From: Unio delphinus
Taxonomy: Eukaryota; Mollusca; Bivalvia; Unionida; Unionidae
Direction: 5' to 3'
Assembly: GCA_029339505.1 (NCBI GenBank)
Contig: JAQISU010000033.1
Coordinates: forward strand, 6,248,001 to 6,312,000
DNA length: 64,000 nucleotides
The notes below the pieces were generated by a model, which did no database searches, was not told where the DNA came from, and saw only the letters and a list, made by a program, of their open reading frames with translations. The position numbers were made by a program, and so were the translations under genes. This document shows, piece by piece, positions 24,886 through 38,339 of this stretch (positions are counted from its first letter, which is position 1; each line of letters begins with the position of its first letter).

Positions 24886-27800
24886 GTCTGTTGACCTAGT
24901 GTCGCCATTGAGGCACTGTGCTGCTGAACATCTGACCAGTTCCCAGATGTGTCTATACCTTACATTAAAGTAGGATATGGGTTTCTTGTTTGACATTATT
25001 TATAAATACTGCAAACTTGGTGTTTACATTTAAACTGAAATAAATTATCATCATTTGTTTAAATTTATTAACTCATCATTTCAACAGTTTAATCATGTAA
25101 TCATGCCTACATGTTCCTAATTATGAAAGTTTAAATGTACTTAATATGGTATGGTTTTATATTTGTAAGTTGTGAAAGGAATAAATAATTCAGATCAACT
25201 TTAGTGGACTGGAAGCCCTATTTAGCTTACCGTTTACCTGGAGCTTTACTAACCTTTGTGTTTTGCATCCAAATAAAAAGAAATAGTCTCTGTTGACACA
25301 AAATTGATTATGGAATTTCACAATTTATAATCTTATTGGTTTGCTCTACCAACTGATGATCGATTATAATCGATAATTGAAGCAACACTAGAAACAGACA
25401 CTGAAACATTTCCCTGTGGATTACTACATGGATGAAAAAGTAAAGTGTCCTGCTATTATAAAAAAACTAAAAGGGACATGTTCACTAAAATTACATAATA
25501 GATTTAGTTCAGATTAAACCATGATGTTTAGTTTTATTCATAGTTTTTGTTAAACCTATTTAAATTATAATTTCTGATGTTCCCACATATTTGGTAACAA
25601 CAGGTTACATTGTTGCTGGGAAATACTTCCCAAAACCCAGTAGACTGACCACTGTACAAGTCAATGTACATTACTGAAATCAAAATTGGGAGAATTATAA
25701 GCCAATTCCATGAAATTTGTGGAGGTCTTGGAATTTCATTCTCTATTAAAGTAAAGCAGCATAGAAATTGTTTGTAACACAATCCTGCAAATCCCTGTCT
25801 ACTCCACCCCACAAAATATGTGGCCCTCAGGATAAATTGTAAGTACAGATTAGGAGTCAATATCAGTTCTACTGTTTATATGCAATAAGTACAAACATAC
25901 CTGCCTCAAGCTATCACTATAGGGAAGTGAAACTGATGTCATTTTAAGACAAGCAGTTGATTAATAGAGGTAAAAAGAAACAGGATGTGTAAGGCATGAT
26001 ATCACTTAATAGAAGACCTTTAATGCAATTCCACTGTTCATACATCATTGTTGGGTGGGGATCTAAACAGTTTCTGAGTTATGACACATCCCAATTCCCG
26101 AGAGGCTGGCTAGATCAAAATTCCAAGGTTTTTCTGTGTAATCAGAATCCAACATCAATCATATGCCAAGGTTTTCCAGTCTCTATCTTCAGCCAAATAG
26201 TTTGAGTTTTTCTACAACTGAAATAACTACATGCTTCATACAGAGCCAGAAGTCTGCAGCCAACCAGCATTGTTGCATCTCCCACAATTATATATACAAG
26301 TGTCCCAAGTCCACACTACCTGGCAGTGTATTATATAATCCATAAACCATCTGTTCATATCTGTTGACAAGATCTAATAATATCCACCATTTTCTTTCAC
26401 AGTTTTGCAACATTATGCAGAACATGCATGAGTCTGTATGGTAAGGGTAACATTATCTCTGCGTTTTTCTTTAATAAGCATGAATATAATTAAATAAGTG
26501 CAAATGTATACCTTACCACAAGTGCTTCCCCAAGAGGATATAAACAAATTAGTAAAAAGATGTATTTTACAGGCCACCCCATAACATATCCTAAGGTTTT
26601 CAGACTACATCTAAAAAGTATGGGAGTTATTGCATAACATTATGCACAAATAAGATGGATAGAATCACATAATCCCTGCCTTTTCTTCACAAAGCAATGG
26701 GTAGAATATATTAAAAAGCCCTATGAAGCCAAATTTCTACTTCTGGTTAAGCATTAACATTGTGTTTTTGCTCAAATATTGATGTGATCTTACCACTGCT
26801 GTAAAGTTGTTAGTACAGTGCACTGCACGCCAAAACAGTCCACAAAATGTAAAATTTCTAAAAGTCTGAAAACTTGCTCAAATTGAATATCATCTACATA
26901 ATTTAAAATTACACAACAAACATGCATGCTATATTTCATTTGTCTTTCTTGTGTTTCTTCTTAATTTGATTAATACTGACAAGATTTGCATGAAAAATTG
27001 TCCAAGGAGTTTAACTAAAGCAAAATGCAATTGACCGTGTCAAACACCCATGCTTTCCACTGCATATTCCATCCACACAACCCCATGCCATTCTCAGCTG
27101 CAACCCCATCAAAACTTGTGACCAAGGACGCATAATGTAAATATCCTCATTCCACGAACCATCTTCTGCCTATGACTGCATATATAAAATTTGATTAGAA
27201 AATATTTGAAAATGTCACTGTAATTTCAACTGTTGAATATTTGACCTTCAACCAACTTCTAGAAACCCCAGTGGCAGAAGCAATCATGATTATTCTATCT
27301 ATTGTGACCACAGAGGCAACATAACTACAAAGCTATGCTTTGTTGTTGTTGTTGTTGTTGTGATGTTTAATGCCATTTTCAGCACAAGATAGGTTATACA
27401 TGGCAGCGAATATTAATGATGGATGAAGATCCCAGGAAAACCCCAGCAAGAACCAGTGACTAATGAGCAGCTACCGGCAAGCTTTCTCAAATAACCATAT
27501 TGGCTGAGCCCGAGACTCGAGCCATGTAGACAGAAGTGAGATGGCAGTGATTCGTAACACTGAGCACTTTAGACCACTCTGCCACTCAGGGCCCCATCAA
27601 AAGGTGCTATCAATGTAAAATTTCAATCAGTGCTTTAGGAGAAATAGTAAGATACTGATGAACTGAGGGACACACTGAAGGTATAGAAATATCCCAAAAA
27701 AAGAAGGAAATAAAAATGTCTTTAAAATTGTAAAGATTGCTATACTGGCTGGAAAACTTAGACAGATCATCTATATTTGAATATAAATCTGCTACCAAAT

Positions 27801-28092
27801 TCCATTTGTCTACTTTGCACATCTTTTTGCTTACTTGTGCTAATACTGTTTTAGTAAAATAAAAACTACATCAAATTTGTGACCTTTTTCTTTAAAATAG
27901 AGGAAACTGCCATTTGTGGCTTTATTTATGATCATGATGAGATTTCTGGGCTGAATTGAAAATAAATAAATCTCTACCACTGGCATTATGATATTATCAT
28001 ATTTATGCAACAGAGATTTCAAAGATGACAGATATATTGCAACTGAAATTAACTTCCCCTTTTCTCTAGGCAAAGGATAAAGCTGCAAGTAC
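24480..28092 (-). other. USP8: USP8 intron between exons 3 and 4
   Basis: 3.6 kb. It holds a (CAT)n tract at 24858-24890 and a family-1 SINE at 27341-27596. The open frames at 25534-26345 have no recognisable similarity. Confidence 0.55.
27341..27596 (-). mobile_element. tRNA-derived SINE (family 1)
   Basis: Near full-length copy. The minus-strand head reads GGCAGAGTGGTCTAAAGTGCT (tRNA A-box region) with a B-box-like GGCTCGAGTCTCGGGC. The same body as at 10013 follows (AAGCTTGCCGGTAG, GTGCTGAAAATGGCA), and the tail is (CAA)n, seen as TTG repeats at 27341-27361. Tail differences between copies suggest separate retropositions. Confidence 0.78.
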
Positions 28093-28178
28093 CTCTGTTT
28101 CAGGCTCTCAGACAATCCATCAGCTTTAGTGATGGCATTTAACTGGTTTTTCTGACCCAAAAGACTGTCATAATAATC
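28093..28178 (-). CDS. USP8: USP8 exon 3: end of dimerisation domain
   Basis: 86 nt between TATTTCAG and GTACTT. It encodes DYYDSLLGQKNQLNAITKAD and then GLSESLKQR, with the Arg codon split to exon 4. The pattern QDYF-like start, then SESLK-R, is the last helix of the USP8 dimerisation domain. Phase 0 in, phase 2 out. Confidence 0.87.
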
Positions 28179-30207
28179 CTGAAATAAAAGCATTATATTT
28201 GATGATATAAGATACTTGTGACTATCAATTCCAAAAGGACAAGTTTATTGTAAATAATGTTTCTCTAAGGATATTTACCTGATCACATTAGGAATTTAAC
28301 TCTTGTAAATTCATAAATTTAACCATCCCAGAAAGATGACAAAATCTGTCTTTTCATAGTTTTTCAGACTAAAATAATTATAACTATGAAACAAAAAAAT
28401 ATTATTATATTCCTTCTCCCGCCCCTTGCTTCAACCAGGATGCTACCTGTATATAACACGTTTTTCAGTTTAACACTATGTAATATATATACCAATGTAA
28501 TTGCTCTTATTTGTGGGGAGGTACGAAAGCGCTTTTCTAAGATGTGATCAGATAATTTTTCTCAGAGGATTTAAATTTATAATAAATATAAACTTTCTCC
28601 ATCACTTACATTACCAGTTCACAAGGCTTGTAACGACAGCTCTTATCTCTTGTTCTGTTATCTTGTTTGCAGAGGTCACTGATTACCACAAAACTGTCAG
28701 GGGTTACGAGGGTAACCTTTCAGCAAAGTAGATTCTGCGATGAGTTAAAGGTTTGGTCATGAAACTAATTTCCGGACTACAGTGTAGGATCATCTCCTCA
28801 CATCCCAAGCTGCCAATGACTTAAGAGAAGCAAGGTAACACATGTAGATCTCAACTGTGTGTACTGCCATCGATATATACTGTAACAACCAACTGAGAAT
28901 TTCCAGACGAAATTCCCGGCAACAGCAAATATCCATATTCTGCCAATAATGCAGGAAATGTCTTGACTTGGTTGACAACTGAATACAATCAGTTAAATGC
29001 CCATACATAAGCTAAAAGAGCCATTTGCAAAGGGATCATGAACAACCAGCCCAGATTAAGATTAAAATGAGAAAACAAGGTAGACTCAAATGCTCAAAAT
29101 AAATTCAAGCATGCAATGGTTGTGGTTCAACTCATGGTATGGAAGTCCCATGCATATGCTTTTTTCTATTTCTGGAATGGAAACTGATAGAAGCTACTCT
29201 TCAAAAGCAAATATGGAATGGATAGATGGATAAACAGACATCTCCAATTTAATGTCTCTAATTCTACCAAAGTCGGAGGCAATAAAACAGTTACTGTGCA
29301 GAATAGGAAACATATACAGACATCTCCAATTTAGCATCTTCCCGTTTTTACAAAATGCTGGGGACTAAAACAGTGAAAAGCACAACCTACTACTGAAACT
29401 ACCCCACCCAGTAAAATGAGACTACTCCCAAATAATATCTGTCAGTTTCATTGGATCAGCTGCATGGAAACTCTTAAATTTACAGGGCATTTGGTGTTAA
29501 AATTAACTTTAATGTAAGAAAGCTGTGTATTTTGGGTCAACAAAATAGACTCAAATACATGTATAAGAAAGCTGTGTAATTTGGGTCTAAAAAGTAACAC
29601 AAATGTAAGAAAGCTGTGTATTTTTGTCTAAAACTTAACAAATATATATGAAAGCTGTGCACTTTGGGTCTAAAATTTACCTCAAATTAAAGATGTGTAT
29701 TGTGGGTTTGAATATTAACTCAAATGTAATCAAACTGTATATGGTAGGTTTAAAAATTAACTCAAATGAAAGAAAGCTGTGTAATGTGGGTTTAAAAATT
29801 AACTCAAATGAAAGAAAGCTGTGTAATGTGGGTTTAAAAATTAACTCAAATGAAAGAAAGCTGTGTAATGTGGGTTTAAAAATGAACTCAAATGAAAGAA
29901 AGCTGTGTAATGTGGGTTTAAAAATTAACTCAAATGAAAGAAAGCTGTGTAATGTGGGTTTAAAAATGAACTCAAATGAAAGAAAGCTGTGTAAAGTGGG
30001 TTTAAAAATTAACTCAAATGAAAGAAAGCTGTGTATTGTGGGTCTAAAAATAAACTTAAATATTATTCATCTAAACTGATGCAAATCCAACTGTAGGATC
30101 ATTTTGTTTTCAAGCATACTATGTCTGCATTTGTATTTAATGAGCAATAAATACTTAAACCCAAAGTAATTTATTTTTCTATTCCTGATAATTATTCAAT
30201 ATCATAC
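28179..30207 (-). other. USP8: USP8 intron between exons 2 and 3
   Basis: 2 kb of AT-rich sequence holding the 42-bp minisatellite (29508-30073). No exon or transposon recognised elsewhere. Confidence 0.6.
29508..30073 (+). repeat. 42-bp minisatellite
   Basis: Core units of GAAAGCTGTGTAATGTGGGT plus TTAAAAATTAACTCAAAT-like sequence are tandem and nearly identical from 29760 to 30040; outer units diverge in length. Because 42 bases equal 14 codons, the plus strand stays open for 143 codons. It lies in an intron of the opposite-strand USP8 gene and has no signs of being a gene. Confidence 0.9.
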
Positions 30208-30352
30208 CTTTTGTTTCTTGTAATCAGCATTTTTCTTGATGAACGAGACAACATTGAAATACTTCATGTAGAGAACATAGGCCCGTTCTTCATCTGACAT
30301 CGTCTCACTGTGTTCTGCTTCTTTCAACATTTTCTCTGCTGTCTTGACCAAG
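30208..30352 (-). CDS. USP8: USP8 exon 2: core of dimerisation domain
   Basis: 145 nt between GTTCAG and GTATGA. It encodes LVKTAEKMLKEAEHSETMSD, then EERAYVLYMKYFNVV and KKNADYKKQK. The block DEERAYVLYMKY is a hallmark of the USP8/STAMBP-type N-terminal dimerisation domain and is the strongest single identifier of this gene. Phase 2 in, phase 0 out. Confidence 0.92.
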
Positions 30353-32323
30353 CTGAACAGACATAAAATGTTTTGTAACAGACCTGAAACTCTAAAGCTT
30401 TAACACAATGGGTTGGGATATTTGTTTTCTTATTCTATGCCTCAAATATGCCATTAATTTCAATGATTATACACCAATAAAAGAGTGGAATTTCAAAATA
30501 ATAAAGTGATTGGAAATGTAAAAATTGTGATTTACTCGGATAATTGTATGCACTTGTTAATGCCCATTGTGATTGCTGGTGATGCAGATGACACATGTAG
30601 TTGTTCAGGGTCAATGTTCCTGATCATTAAAACTTCATAAACTGTTACTTCACTCAGAAATATGTTTATCACACTTCACTTCCCTTAAAAATGAGAAATG
30701 AACAGCACTAAACTCTGTCTTCAGCAGGTGACATAAAAATGTGTCTGAATTCTCATGGCTGACATGAAAATGTTACTACTGGTTTTACAAACTGAATTCA
30801 TCTGATTTCTTCTTATCTGTAAATGAAACTTCACTTGATTGCTGTAAATGCTGACATTCTTTATGTTTTGATTTGTTAAAAGTTATTGGTGTTTTCTTAT
30901 TGATCCTACTGAGTATATTTTCAATGATAAAAGTATTTAGTGGAACATATTTGCTCTTCAGTCCACACACTGGTTACAGATGCTCTGATGTTGGATGCCG
31001 AATGTTTATTTATCTGCTACCGCTATCCATTTTTTGTTTAATGATGAGATGGACTTATGAATACCAGCACACAATAGTCAAAACATTAAAGTTTTTAAAA
31101 AAATGATTTTCACAGTTGTCCATATTTGAACTGTTCCATTAAAAAATACATGGGACCCAGGAATGGCACTTTTAAAATGTTGTACCCACCCATAGATGCA
31201 ATTTAAAAGTTCTTATCATTGTAGTATGAACTCAGTGAAATCAAAGTACCCTGGCATATATTTTTAAAAACTACCACTTGTGTTTAAATGGAACAGCCTT
31301 TATTTATGAATGCAAATAGTTCTTCATAAATACTGTGTAAAAGTTTACTTAAATTTATGGTTCAGCAAAAGATACAGTGCAAGTCACTAATAGGATCTTC
31401 GCCTAAAATTTAAGCAATATCACTGAAATTATCCATATTACACTGTATGCTGTAATTGTGTGACAAAGACGACAACAAAGAACCAATTGTACATTGTACA
31501 TACTTATTATAAGTAAGTGTGATTTGGATTTGTAACATAGTTCTAACAATTTTAGTCATATCACTACGATAAATACAGTGTGCCAACTTATAGTGATGCT
31601 TGCATTGGGGCATCATGCCACAGACATCTAGCATGATGTCCCACTAAGTCACATTATCCTGACACCAGGCCGACCTGTCCTAACACTAACCCATTAATGA
31701 GCTCCAAATGAGGCAGCTGCTAATACCATTTTTATAAATTTTTGCTGTAACTTGTCTGCTGTTTGAACCTGTGATCTCCTGAATCTGATGTGGGTTCTCT
31801 GACCAATTAGGCCACTGGAGTGTGTGTGGTCTCTCAAGACAGGCGGCCTCACATAGCAGTGGTCTTTCAAGACAGGTTTTACTGTATATGAATCATTAAG
31901 CTCAGTATATGAGCATCAGCCATTCATTGGTTGGAGATGTAACAGGATGCATATTTGCTTTTTCTAAAAATAGTTATGTCACAGAATAGAGGATTCTCCA
32001 ATAACAAAAATTATCAACTTGAACAATTTAAGCTGATATAATATTTTCACATTCTTGTTTTACTATTTTATATTTTTGCTCTGAGTGATTAAAAGTTTAA
32101 TGTCCATTGTTACATCCAAGGAAAGGATCTATGTTTCTGATACAGAGATGGCAACACTAAATGACTCATTTTACATCATCTTTCTAACAGAAAATAATGT
32201 AAACCAGATCATTTGTTACCATTTTCCTGTTGCTGACTCATAAATCACAAAATTCAGAGGTAATTTATTCTAATTAGCAGACTCATAAATCACCAAAATT
32301 CAGGGGTAATTTATTCTACTTAC
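30353..32323 (-). other. USP8: USP8 intron between exons 1 and 2
   Basis: 2 kb; contains a second-family tRNA-derived SINE at about 31655-31830 and otherwise AT-rich sequence without recognisable features. Confidence 0.6.
31655..31830 (-). mobile_element. tRNA-derived SINE (family 2)
   Basis: The minus strand begins CCAGTGGCCTAATTGGTCAG (A-box), then CATCAGATTCAGGAGATCAC and a B-box-like CAGGTTCAAAC, which is tRNA order and spacing. A body without similarity to family 1 follows. Only one copy is in the window, so its right and left limits are estimates. Confidence 0.6.
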
Positions 32324-32433
32324 ACTTTAGCACTTGTGCTGTTCATTTTTGGAGGCAGTTCAGACATAGCATTCAACTGACCAAGACTTTTGGCCAGATA
32401 CAATTCTTTTCTGGTTTTTTCTGAACTTGGCAT
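32324..32433 (-). CDS. USP8: USP8 exon 1: start codon and first helix
   Basis: The ATG at 32433 starts MPSSEKTRKELYLAKSLGQL and continues NAMSELPPKMNSTSAKV into a GTAAGT donor (phase 2 out). The KELYLAKSLGQLN pattern matches the N-terminus of USP8 (KELYL-SSLKDLN type). An out-of-frame ATG lies 8 bases upstream. A TTTCAG acceptor at 32455-32460 indicates a preceding non-coding exon, so the first coding exon starts with about 21 bases of 5' UTR. Confidence 0.87.
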
Positions 32434-32454
32434 TTTGACATAGGGCTAAAGTAT

Positions 32455-34122
32455 CTGAAATATAGCAAGGAAATTGTCGAAGTAAAAAACATAAAATCTT
32501 AAAACAATTGAAAGTATACAAAAGTAACTAAATAAACACTTACTGGTCAATACTAGCCGAGGACCTCTACATACTAACTACTGCATCTATTTTAATTTCT
32601 CCACTGAGGAGCTGCTCTTGTTTATTTGCGTGTTTCATTCTTATTTCTTCAGAGGGTAGGCTTTTAATTAAATATAATGTTATATATATTTAATTTGCAT
32701 TGTTTGTTAGGTTTATTTACCACTAATTTAAAATTTTATTTTATACTGGTACTGTTGAAAATATAACACTGTACATTGGACTGTACCTTATCCGTAATTG
32801 TGTTAATTTTTTTCCTGACTTGAATCATTTATTTTGATTATGGTAACAGAATGTTCATCTCAATGTGATGAGGCTATACCCAACTTCCGAGCTCTATAGC
32901 ATCAAGGTCATGTAAGATACACCAAGGTGGGTAGTATTATGAAAAAGCAGACATATGTAGCTCTATGATGATACAAACAAATCTGAACTTTTTATTCACA
33001 TTACAAAATGCTGATGGAAAAACATGATTTTAGACTGTGTTTTAGACCCAAAATTTGCCTGTTGTCTTAATCAGATTTTGTGTCTGGATTTTAGACTTTT
33101 TGGTCAATGATGCAAGGAAGACCAGTCTGAAATGCACACAGACAGTTGAACCTTTGCAAAAAGTAGCATAAGTTGGGTATTGGGAGTATGTATTTATGAT
33201 AGCGAGAATTATGTTATTGTCTTCATTATAAAATGCTGTTTATGGTCAATACATGCCTTTATACCTTTTTTATGAACTTCTGTCAAGGTTGTTCAGGATT
33301 AAATCTATTATATTTGCAAGCAGCATGTGCAAAAAAAAAGTTCATGTTCAATATCTCTAAGCTTTAAAAAAAATCCACTAAGTGCAAGTGCATTATTAAG
33401 AAGTGACAACGACATTTCATTTTCACCATATACAAATTGCTGTACACTGCTATAAAGTAGGTAGGCAAAAAGGTATGGAAAATATTTTTATTATAATTTA
33501 TTCTTACACACATTCACTGATAAATGGTACAATAAATTTAACTGAAAGAAATGAGATATCATTATTCCCATAATATTAAGGAAGCGTCTATTTGCATGAC
33601 TGCCATCGACAAGATTATTCATACGGTCAACTTGTAGGCAGAACAGAAAAGATTATCAGCATGGTGAAAAGTAAATACATTAAGTCCAAAATATTCTGAT
33701 TATTGTTTCCAGAATTAAAAAATACCCAGAAATACATTGCTGCTGAAAGGCCATCCATTGCCACTCCATGAAATTTTTTATTTAAAGGACTTATGTTGCT
33801 TTATGTGACAGTTATGATGGAATATTATCTAGATTACATGGATAAAATTATGTTCCTGAATAATATGATTTAATAGTGTTAAAGGTACTTTTGGTTTCAA
33901 ACCCAATAGCTAAACTTATCATACAGACGATTATACTTCATTACTATTTAAAATTATCATTCCACAAAAATCATCACTGTAGGTGAAGACATAAAAATAT
34001 GGAGAACGATTGCTCTGTTGTGCATCTGGCTTTTCCAACCATTCAGTTAGGATGAATGGGTATTTACACTTTTGGTGATGTAAACATTCGTGTTACTGCA
34101 AAAATGCAGTAGTAGTGTAATA
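32455..34122 (-). other. USP8: USP8 5' intron or upstream DNA
   Basis: AT-rich sequence between the coding start and the Tigger relic. No exon or repeat recognised. It is likely intron if the promoter is at about 37.35 kb. Confidence 0.45.
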
Positions 34123-36245
34123 CACCACTCCATCTATAATTCACACCGTGTTAACTTGCGAACCTGCTTATGATGAGGTATCCGGCGTGGATGATTTTTT
34201 CCAAAGAAAATATATTTTAAATATCTTTTAAAATACGCTGAACATGAAAAAATTACGATAAGAATTGGCAAATTAAACCTTTATACATTTCTCATTTTAT
34301 CATCAAAAATGATGATTAACTCATTTGGCCTCGATCTTGTCTATACGCATGATCCCGTGTCTGCATTCAATGGCTGATCACGACAAGTTGAAGTTTGTTG
34401 ACTGCATTTAAATGTCTTTTGTCATTTTCAATGTTTGCTAGATACAAAGTCTACTACTCTAGTGATTGGTTACAAATATTTTTTTTACCAAGAAATAGAT
34501 CAATATTACCAATCCGAAATGATTTTACTTTTTTTGTGCAAATTTTAATTGTTCAGAAACCAAGGGTTACTAAAGGAGGACAGTTTCACTACACATGTTC
34601 TGTTCATGAAAAATTGGAAATGATGATGGACATTAGAACTGATGAAAATTGAAAAGTTTCTCGGGTCTAATTTCAAAAATTTAAAGCAAGGAAAGTAAAA
34701 ATATGTTTGGCAGTTGGATATTTTGTGAGATTTAGATTTGGCCATCGAGGTTTCTGAGACTGAGTCATCAGAAGAAGAGGATGCTGATAGCCATGGTCAG
34801 ATCTAGCAGATTTTAGTGCTCATGTTAATTTTATAAATAATGTATAAAAATGTTGTAAAAGACTTAGACAAATAAAAGAAGAAAAATATACATCACTGTG
34901 TTGACGAATTCTTTTGGAATAATTTTTTAAAACTTCGTGGACTCTTATTGTATATAAGAAGAGATAATAAGGTAAGAGTGAATGCATGTGCATGATATTT
35001 ACAAAATTGTCTAAACAGTTAAAACTATATGGGGCACACACAGCTGGACACAGCTTTGTGTGTGCTACTAGGGCAGAGCAGCAGAAATGATTTAACAGTG
35101 CTGGGGCTGAAAGAGTTAACACCCACAAAGATAGATTCCATATTGTTAAATTTGAAAGTTCTAAACAAGATATCACATATTATGTTCGGGTTTATTTGTT
35201 GATAAACAGTCATCAATACACTATAAATAAACAGTCTGGTGAAATAGTGATCAATGAAAATGTCTGGTAAATGCTAACAGGTGGCAACAGAGAATGAAAT
35301 AAATACCAATTAAATGTCTTGCTATGTGAAAGTCACATTTCAATCCTTTATTTCTATTTCATTGTAAACATTATAACTGCAAAATATTCTTTTCAATGAC
35401 AATATGAAGAGTCAATCAACCATCACATCAAATCCTGTTAGAACCTAATTACCTGCCAGCTTTGTTTATATTAATAACTTGATAAAGTGTTTGTTGCATA
35501 AAAAAAATCAATTAAAAGAGATCCAAAATGTTGACTACGTAAAGATCATGCAGTAGAGAAATCTGAGGGATTTTGCTCGGCAGCAAAGAAATCAATGTGT
35601 AAAAAAAATGATTTTTTCAAAAATGTGAATTGATATGTCAAGCATATCATAAATGTAATGTATTAACTATTATAGTATTCTAATTTACATTGTTTTAAAT
35701 TTGCAGACCCATTAAATTCATGTTGGTAATGATTAACCATTGTTTTTGGTTTTTCATTTTATTGCTATGCAATCAAATCTATCAATCGATCGACATTGTT
35801 TCTCGAAATGATAGTCAATCTTTTCTATTAAAAAATATGTCTAATTTGGATCAAACAATAAAACTAGAATGTATCCAATTCAACACAAAACGAGTGACAT
35901 AGTACACAATGTGTGAAGTTCTACACATGTTAAGCAAACGGAAACCATGTGGAATGCTTTTGATGATCTCCTCAAAATACTTTAATTTATCCTAAAAGTA
36001 ATGTAACTCTTTGAGGACAAATAAACAAACTACACTGTTATGAAGAGATATTTATTAACAATTAATTTCAGCACGATTAAAGACTATTTTACACTATAAT
36101 CTGCCAACCCACCCAACCCTTCTTTTGTCTTTATGTAATTCCTTTATTGCCTTTAATTTTATAGGTCCCTCGATAACTCACACATCACTTATAGTGCGGA
36201 CGATGTTCTGGACCCAGGTGTGCATGAGTTATCAAGGGAGAAGTG
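34123..36245. mobile_element. Decayed Tigger-family element, second copy
   Basis: The left end (CACCACTCCATCTATAATTC) and right end (complement CACTTCTCCCTTGATAACTC) correspond to the TIRs of the 15942 element, with flanking TA at 34121 and 36246. Internal blocks match too (GAACCTAATTACCTGCCAGC at 35443; GACCCATTAAATTCATG at 35706; TAGGTCCCTCGATAACTC near 36162). The transposase region is absent and about 1 kb of unrelated sequence lies in the left half. It is older than the first copy, judging from TIR divergence. Confidence 0.78.
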
Positions 36246-38057
36246 TACTGTACCAGTATTGCATATAAGCATTTGAAAAATAGACCTGCTACATGGCAGC
36301 TGCCTTAAGTAAATTATGCAATGGTGGCCATACAAATATTCTTTCTAAGCTCAGGTAAGATACAATTTGTAAAGTACACTGTGACTGTGTGAAGTCTTTT
36401 TGAAAGTGGCCACGGGGCAGTTGTGCAAAGTCTTCAAAAGGGGCTACACAGCAGCCATGTGAATAGCTTCTATTTAATACATGTATTTAGCTATTTATTC
36501 ACAGAGTATTAGAAAGGATGATGGCTTTTAACTTAATATTTAGCTATTTTTTCACAGAATATCATCCCCTACCCAAATTAGAAAGGTCGATGGTTATAGT
36601 ACGAGTCACACGGGGCATATGGGAATTCAATAAATTCAGTAATGGGCGTCATTTTTTAGGATTAAAATTTTTCATATCTTTAAGTGGCCCAAAGTCAATA
36701 TTAAAGTACGTCAAAATCTTTGGGTTAAATTAACCTAAAGGGTGTGATCCATTAGAATCCAGATTGAATGTCCGTTTCTCTGTCACTATGAAAGCTATGT
36801 ATATCGATAAACAAATATGCTTTACCCTCAATTGTGTCAATTCCAATGAACGCGCTATTCTTTTCACCCAATACGTACATGACTACCATTGTAATATTCC
36901 TACATGTAAGAACTAGACGCCTAAAACATACATATCAGCGTTGAAGTCTTACATGTAGGACTACCATTATACAAGTCCATCGCGATGTATAATTTTCGTC
37001 TTGAGGTTCCTTGTTGATAGTTAAGGTGCAGAGAATTCAATAATCAGGTTTGAATGGACTTTGGTTAAAGAAAATTAGTGTTAAATTTGTATAAATGTTT
37101 TTTAAACTTTAATTTAAAATTATTAAATGCGCATCAACATGCGACTTTTACTTGTGACTGAGCAAAGGAAGGGAATATGAAATTGTGAAACTATGACATG
37201 CATAACGAAATTAATTTCAATATTGATATGGACGCTTGTTTTTGTTTTCAAAGACTAATTTAAGTATACTGAAATATATATCAACCTATGTGATAATCGG
37301 TGTGCTAATAGTCTCCGAATTCAGAATCTTTGACAGATTAAACTACTTCCGCCATGTTTACAATACATGTACACATCCATCCATAAATGAAGTAAATTTT
37401 GAACGGAACGAATGACAAAGAACACATTTATTAATGTCCTATTTCTACAAGATTTTTTTCTGTCAAAAGTTTAAAAAATAATAAACTTACATTAAGTTGA
37501 ATAAGCTAATCATTCTTCTAATGCTTTTGTATATAATTTATTAGCACTCTAGAATATTTCGTTTCTTGTATATTCTCATCATATGGCTGCAATTGGAATA
37601 TTGTCGGCTATTTCCTATTTATGTTAGGGTGGCAGGGTCCAAATGCAAATTTCTTAACTTAAGGGTATGGTGCGAGTTTTTGAGCTACTATTGTGTAATA
37701 ATTAAATATATGGATAAAATTGTGAACTAGGTATTTCAGGCTTGTGTTGTTCTTGAAATTGATGTCAGACATGTACACTTTTCATAGTTACTCTGCAGTA
37801 TGTTGATAGTGAAATACCAATATGCGGCTAGGAAGAAGAGCTAGCCTCCCATAGCAGTATACACGTGGGTTCAAGGCAAGTAGAATATCTCAAAAACGGC
37901 TTGGATGACAACTATTATGAATTGCATCAAGCTATTTAGTAGACAATGTTTTTCAAAATTTTCATCCAGGGAAAGTCCTTGCGTTTGCACTGTGAGCACC
38001 ACATGCTGTCAAAAATGGCCTTCGGATGTGAAAAATGCAAGTATAAAATGGTATGCA
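36246..38057. other. Upstream flank of USP8
   Basis: No gene recognised. It contains the ETS/YY1-type motif at 37345, which may mark the USP8 promoter. The 36518-36733 frame has no known similarity. Confidence 0.45.
37345..37359 (-). promoter_or_regulatory. ETS + YY1-type core promoter motif
   Basis: The minus strand reads AAACATGGCGGAAGT. AANATGGCGG is the YY1 core and GCGGAAGT resembles an ETS site; the two overlap as in many animal housekeeping promoters that fire just at the YY1 site. It points in the direction of USP8 and lies 4.9 kb before the first coding exon, compatible with a distant non-coding first exon. No TATA box or CpG-rich block is obvious, so this is only a candidate. Confidence 0.4.
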
Positions 38058-38170
38058 GAGAACTCGCCCCATGGAGAACTCGCCCTGGGAGAACTCGCCC
38101 CAACGTATCTGGAGAAGTCGCCCCAGATTGGTTGGAGAAGTCGCCCCACTTCGTCTGGAGAAGTCGCCCG
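38058..38170 (+). repeat. GAGAACTCGCCC / GGAGAAGTCGCCCC array, left
   Basis: Three GAGAACTCGCCC units followed by three GGAGAAGTCGCCCC-like units spaced 12-28 bases apart. The same units occur in inverted orientation at 40251-40294 and 40667-40787 in the mirrored order, framing the Penelope-like relic. Confidence 0.85.
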
Positions 38171-38339
38171 AAAACCCAGATAACCTTTCTATGGCAGAAT
38201 TATAACATCTTTTACGTGATTAATTTTTAAGTTTTGTTTTTATACGCAATCACAAATGATATATTAACTGGTAATCATAAAAGCAATATCACAGTAATAT
38301 TTCTAAGACGAAATTCAGTCTTTATATTATCTAATGAAT

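Noticed and set aside
29648..30079. 143-codon KLCNVGLKINSNER repeat protein
   Set aside because: 42-bp minisatellite; low complexity, intronic, antisense to USP8.
34395..35216. Frames of 63-118 codons within the second Tigger copy
   Set aside because: No transposase similarity; AT-rich chance frames.
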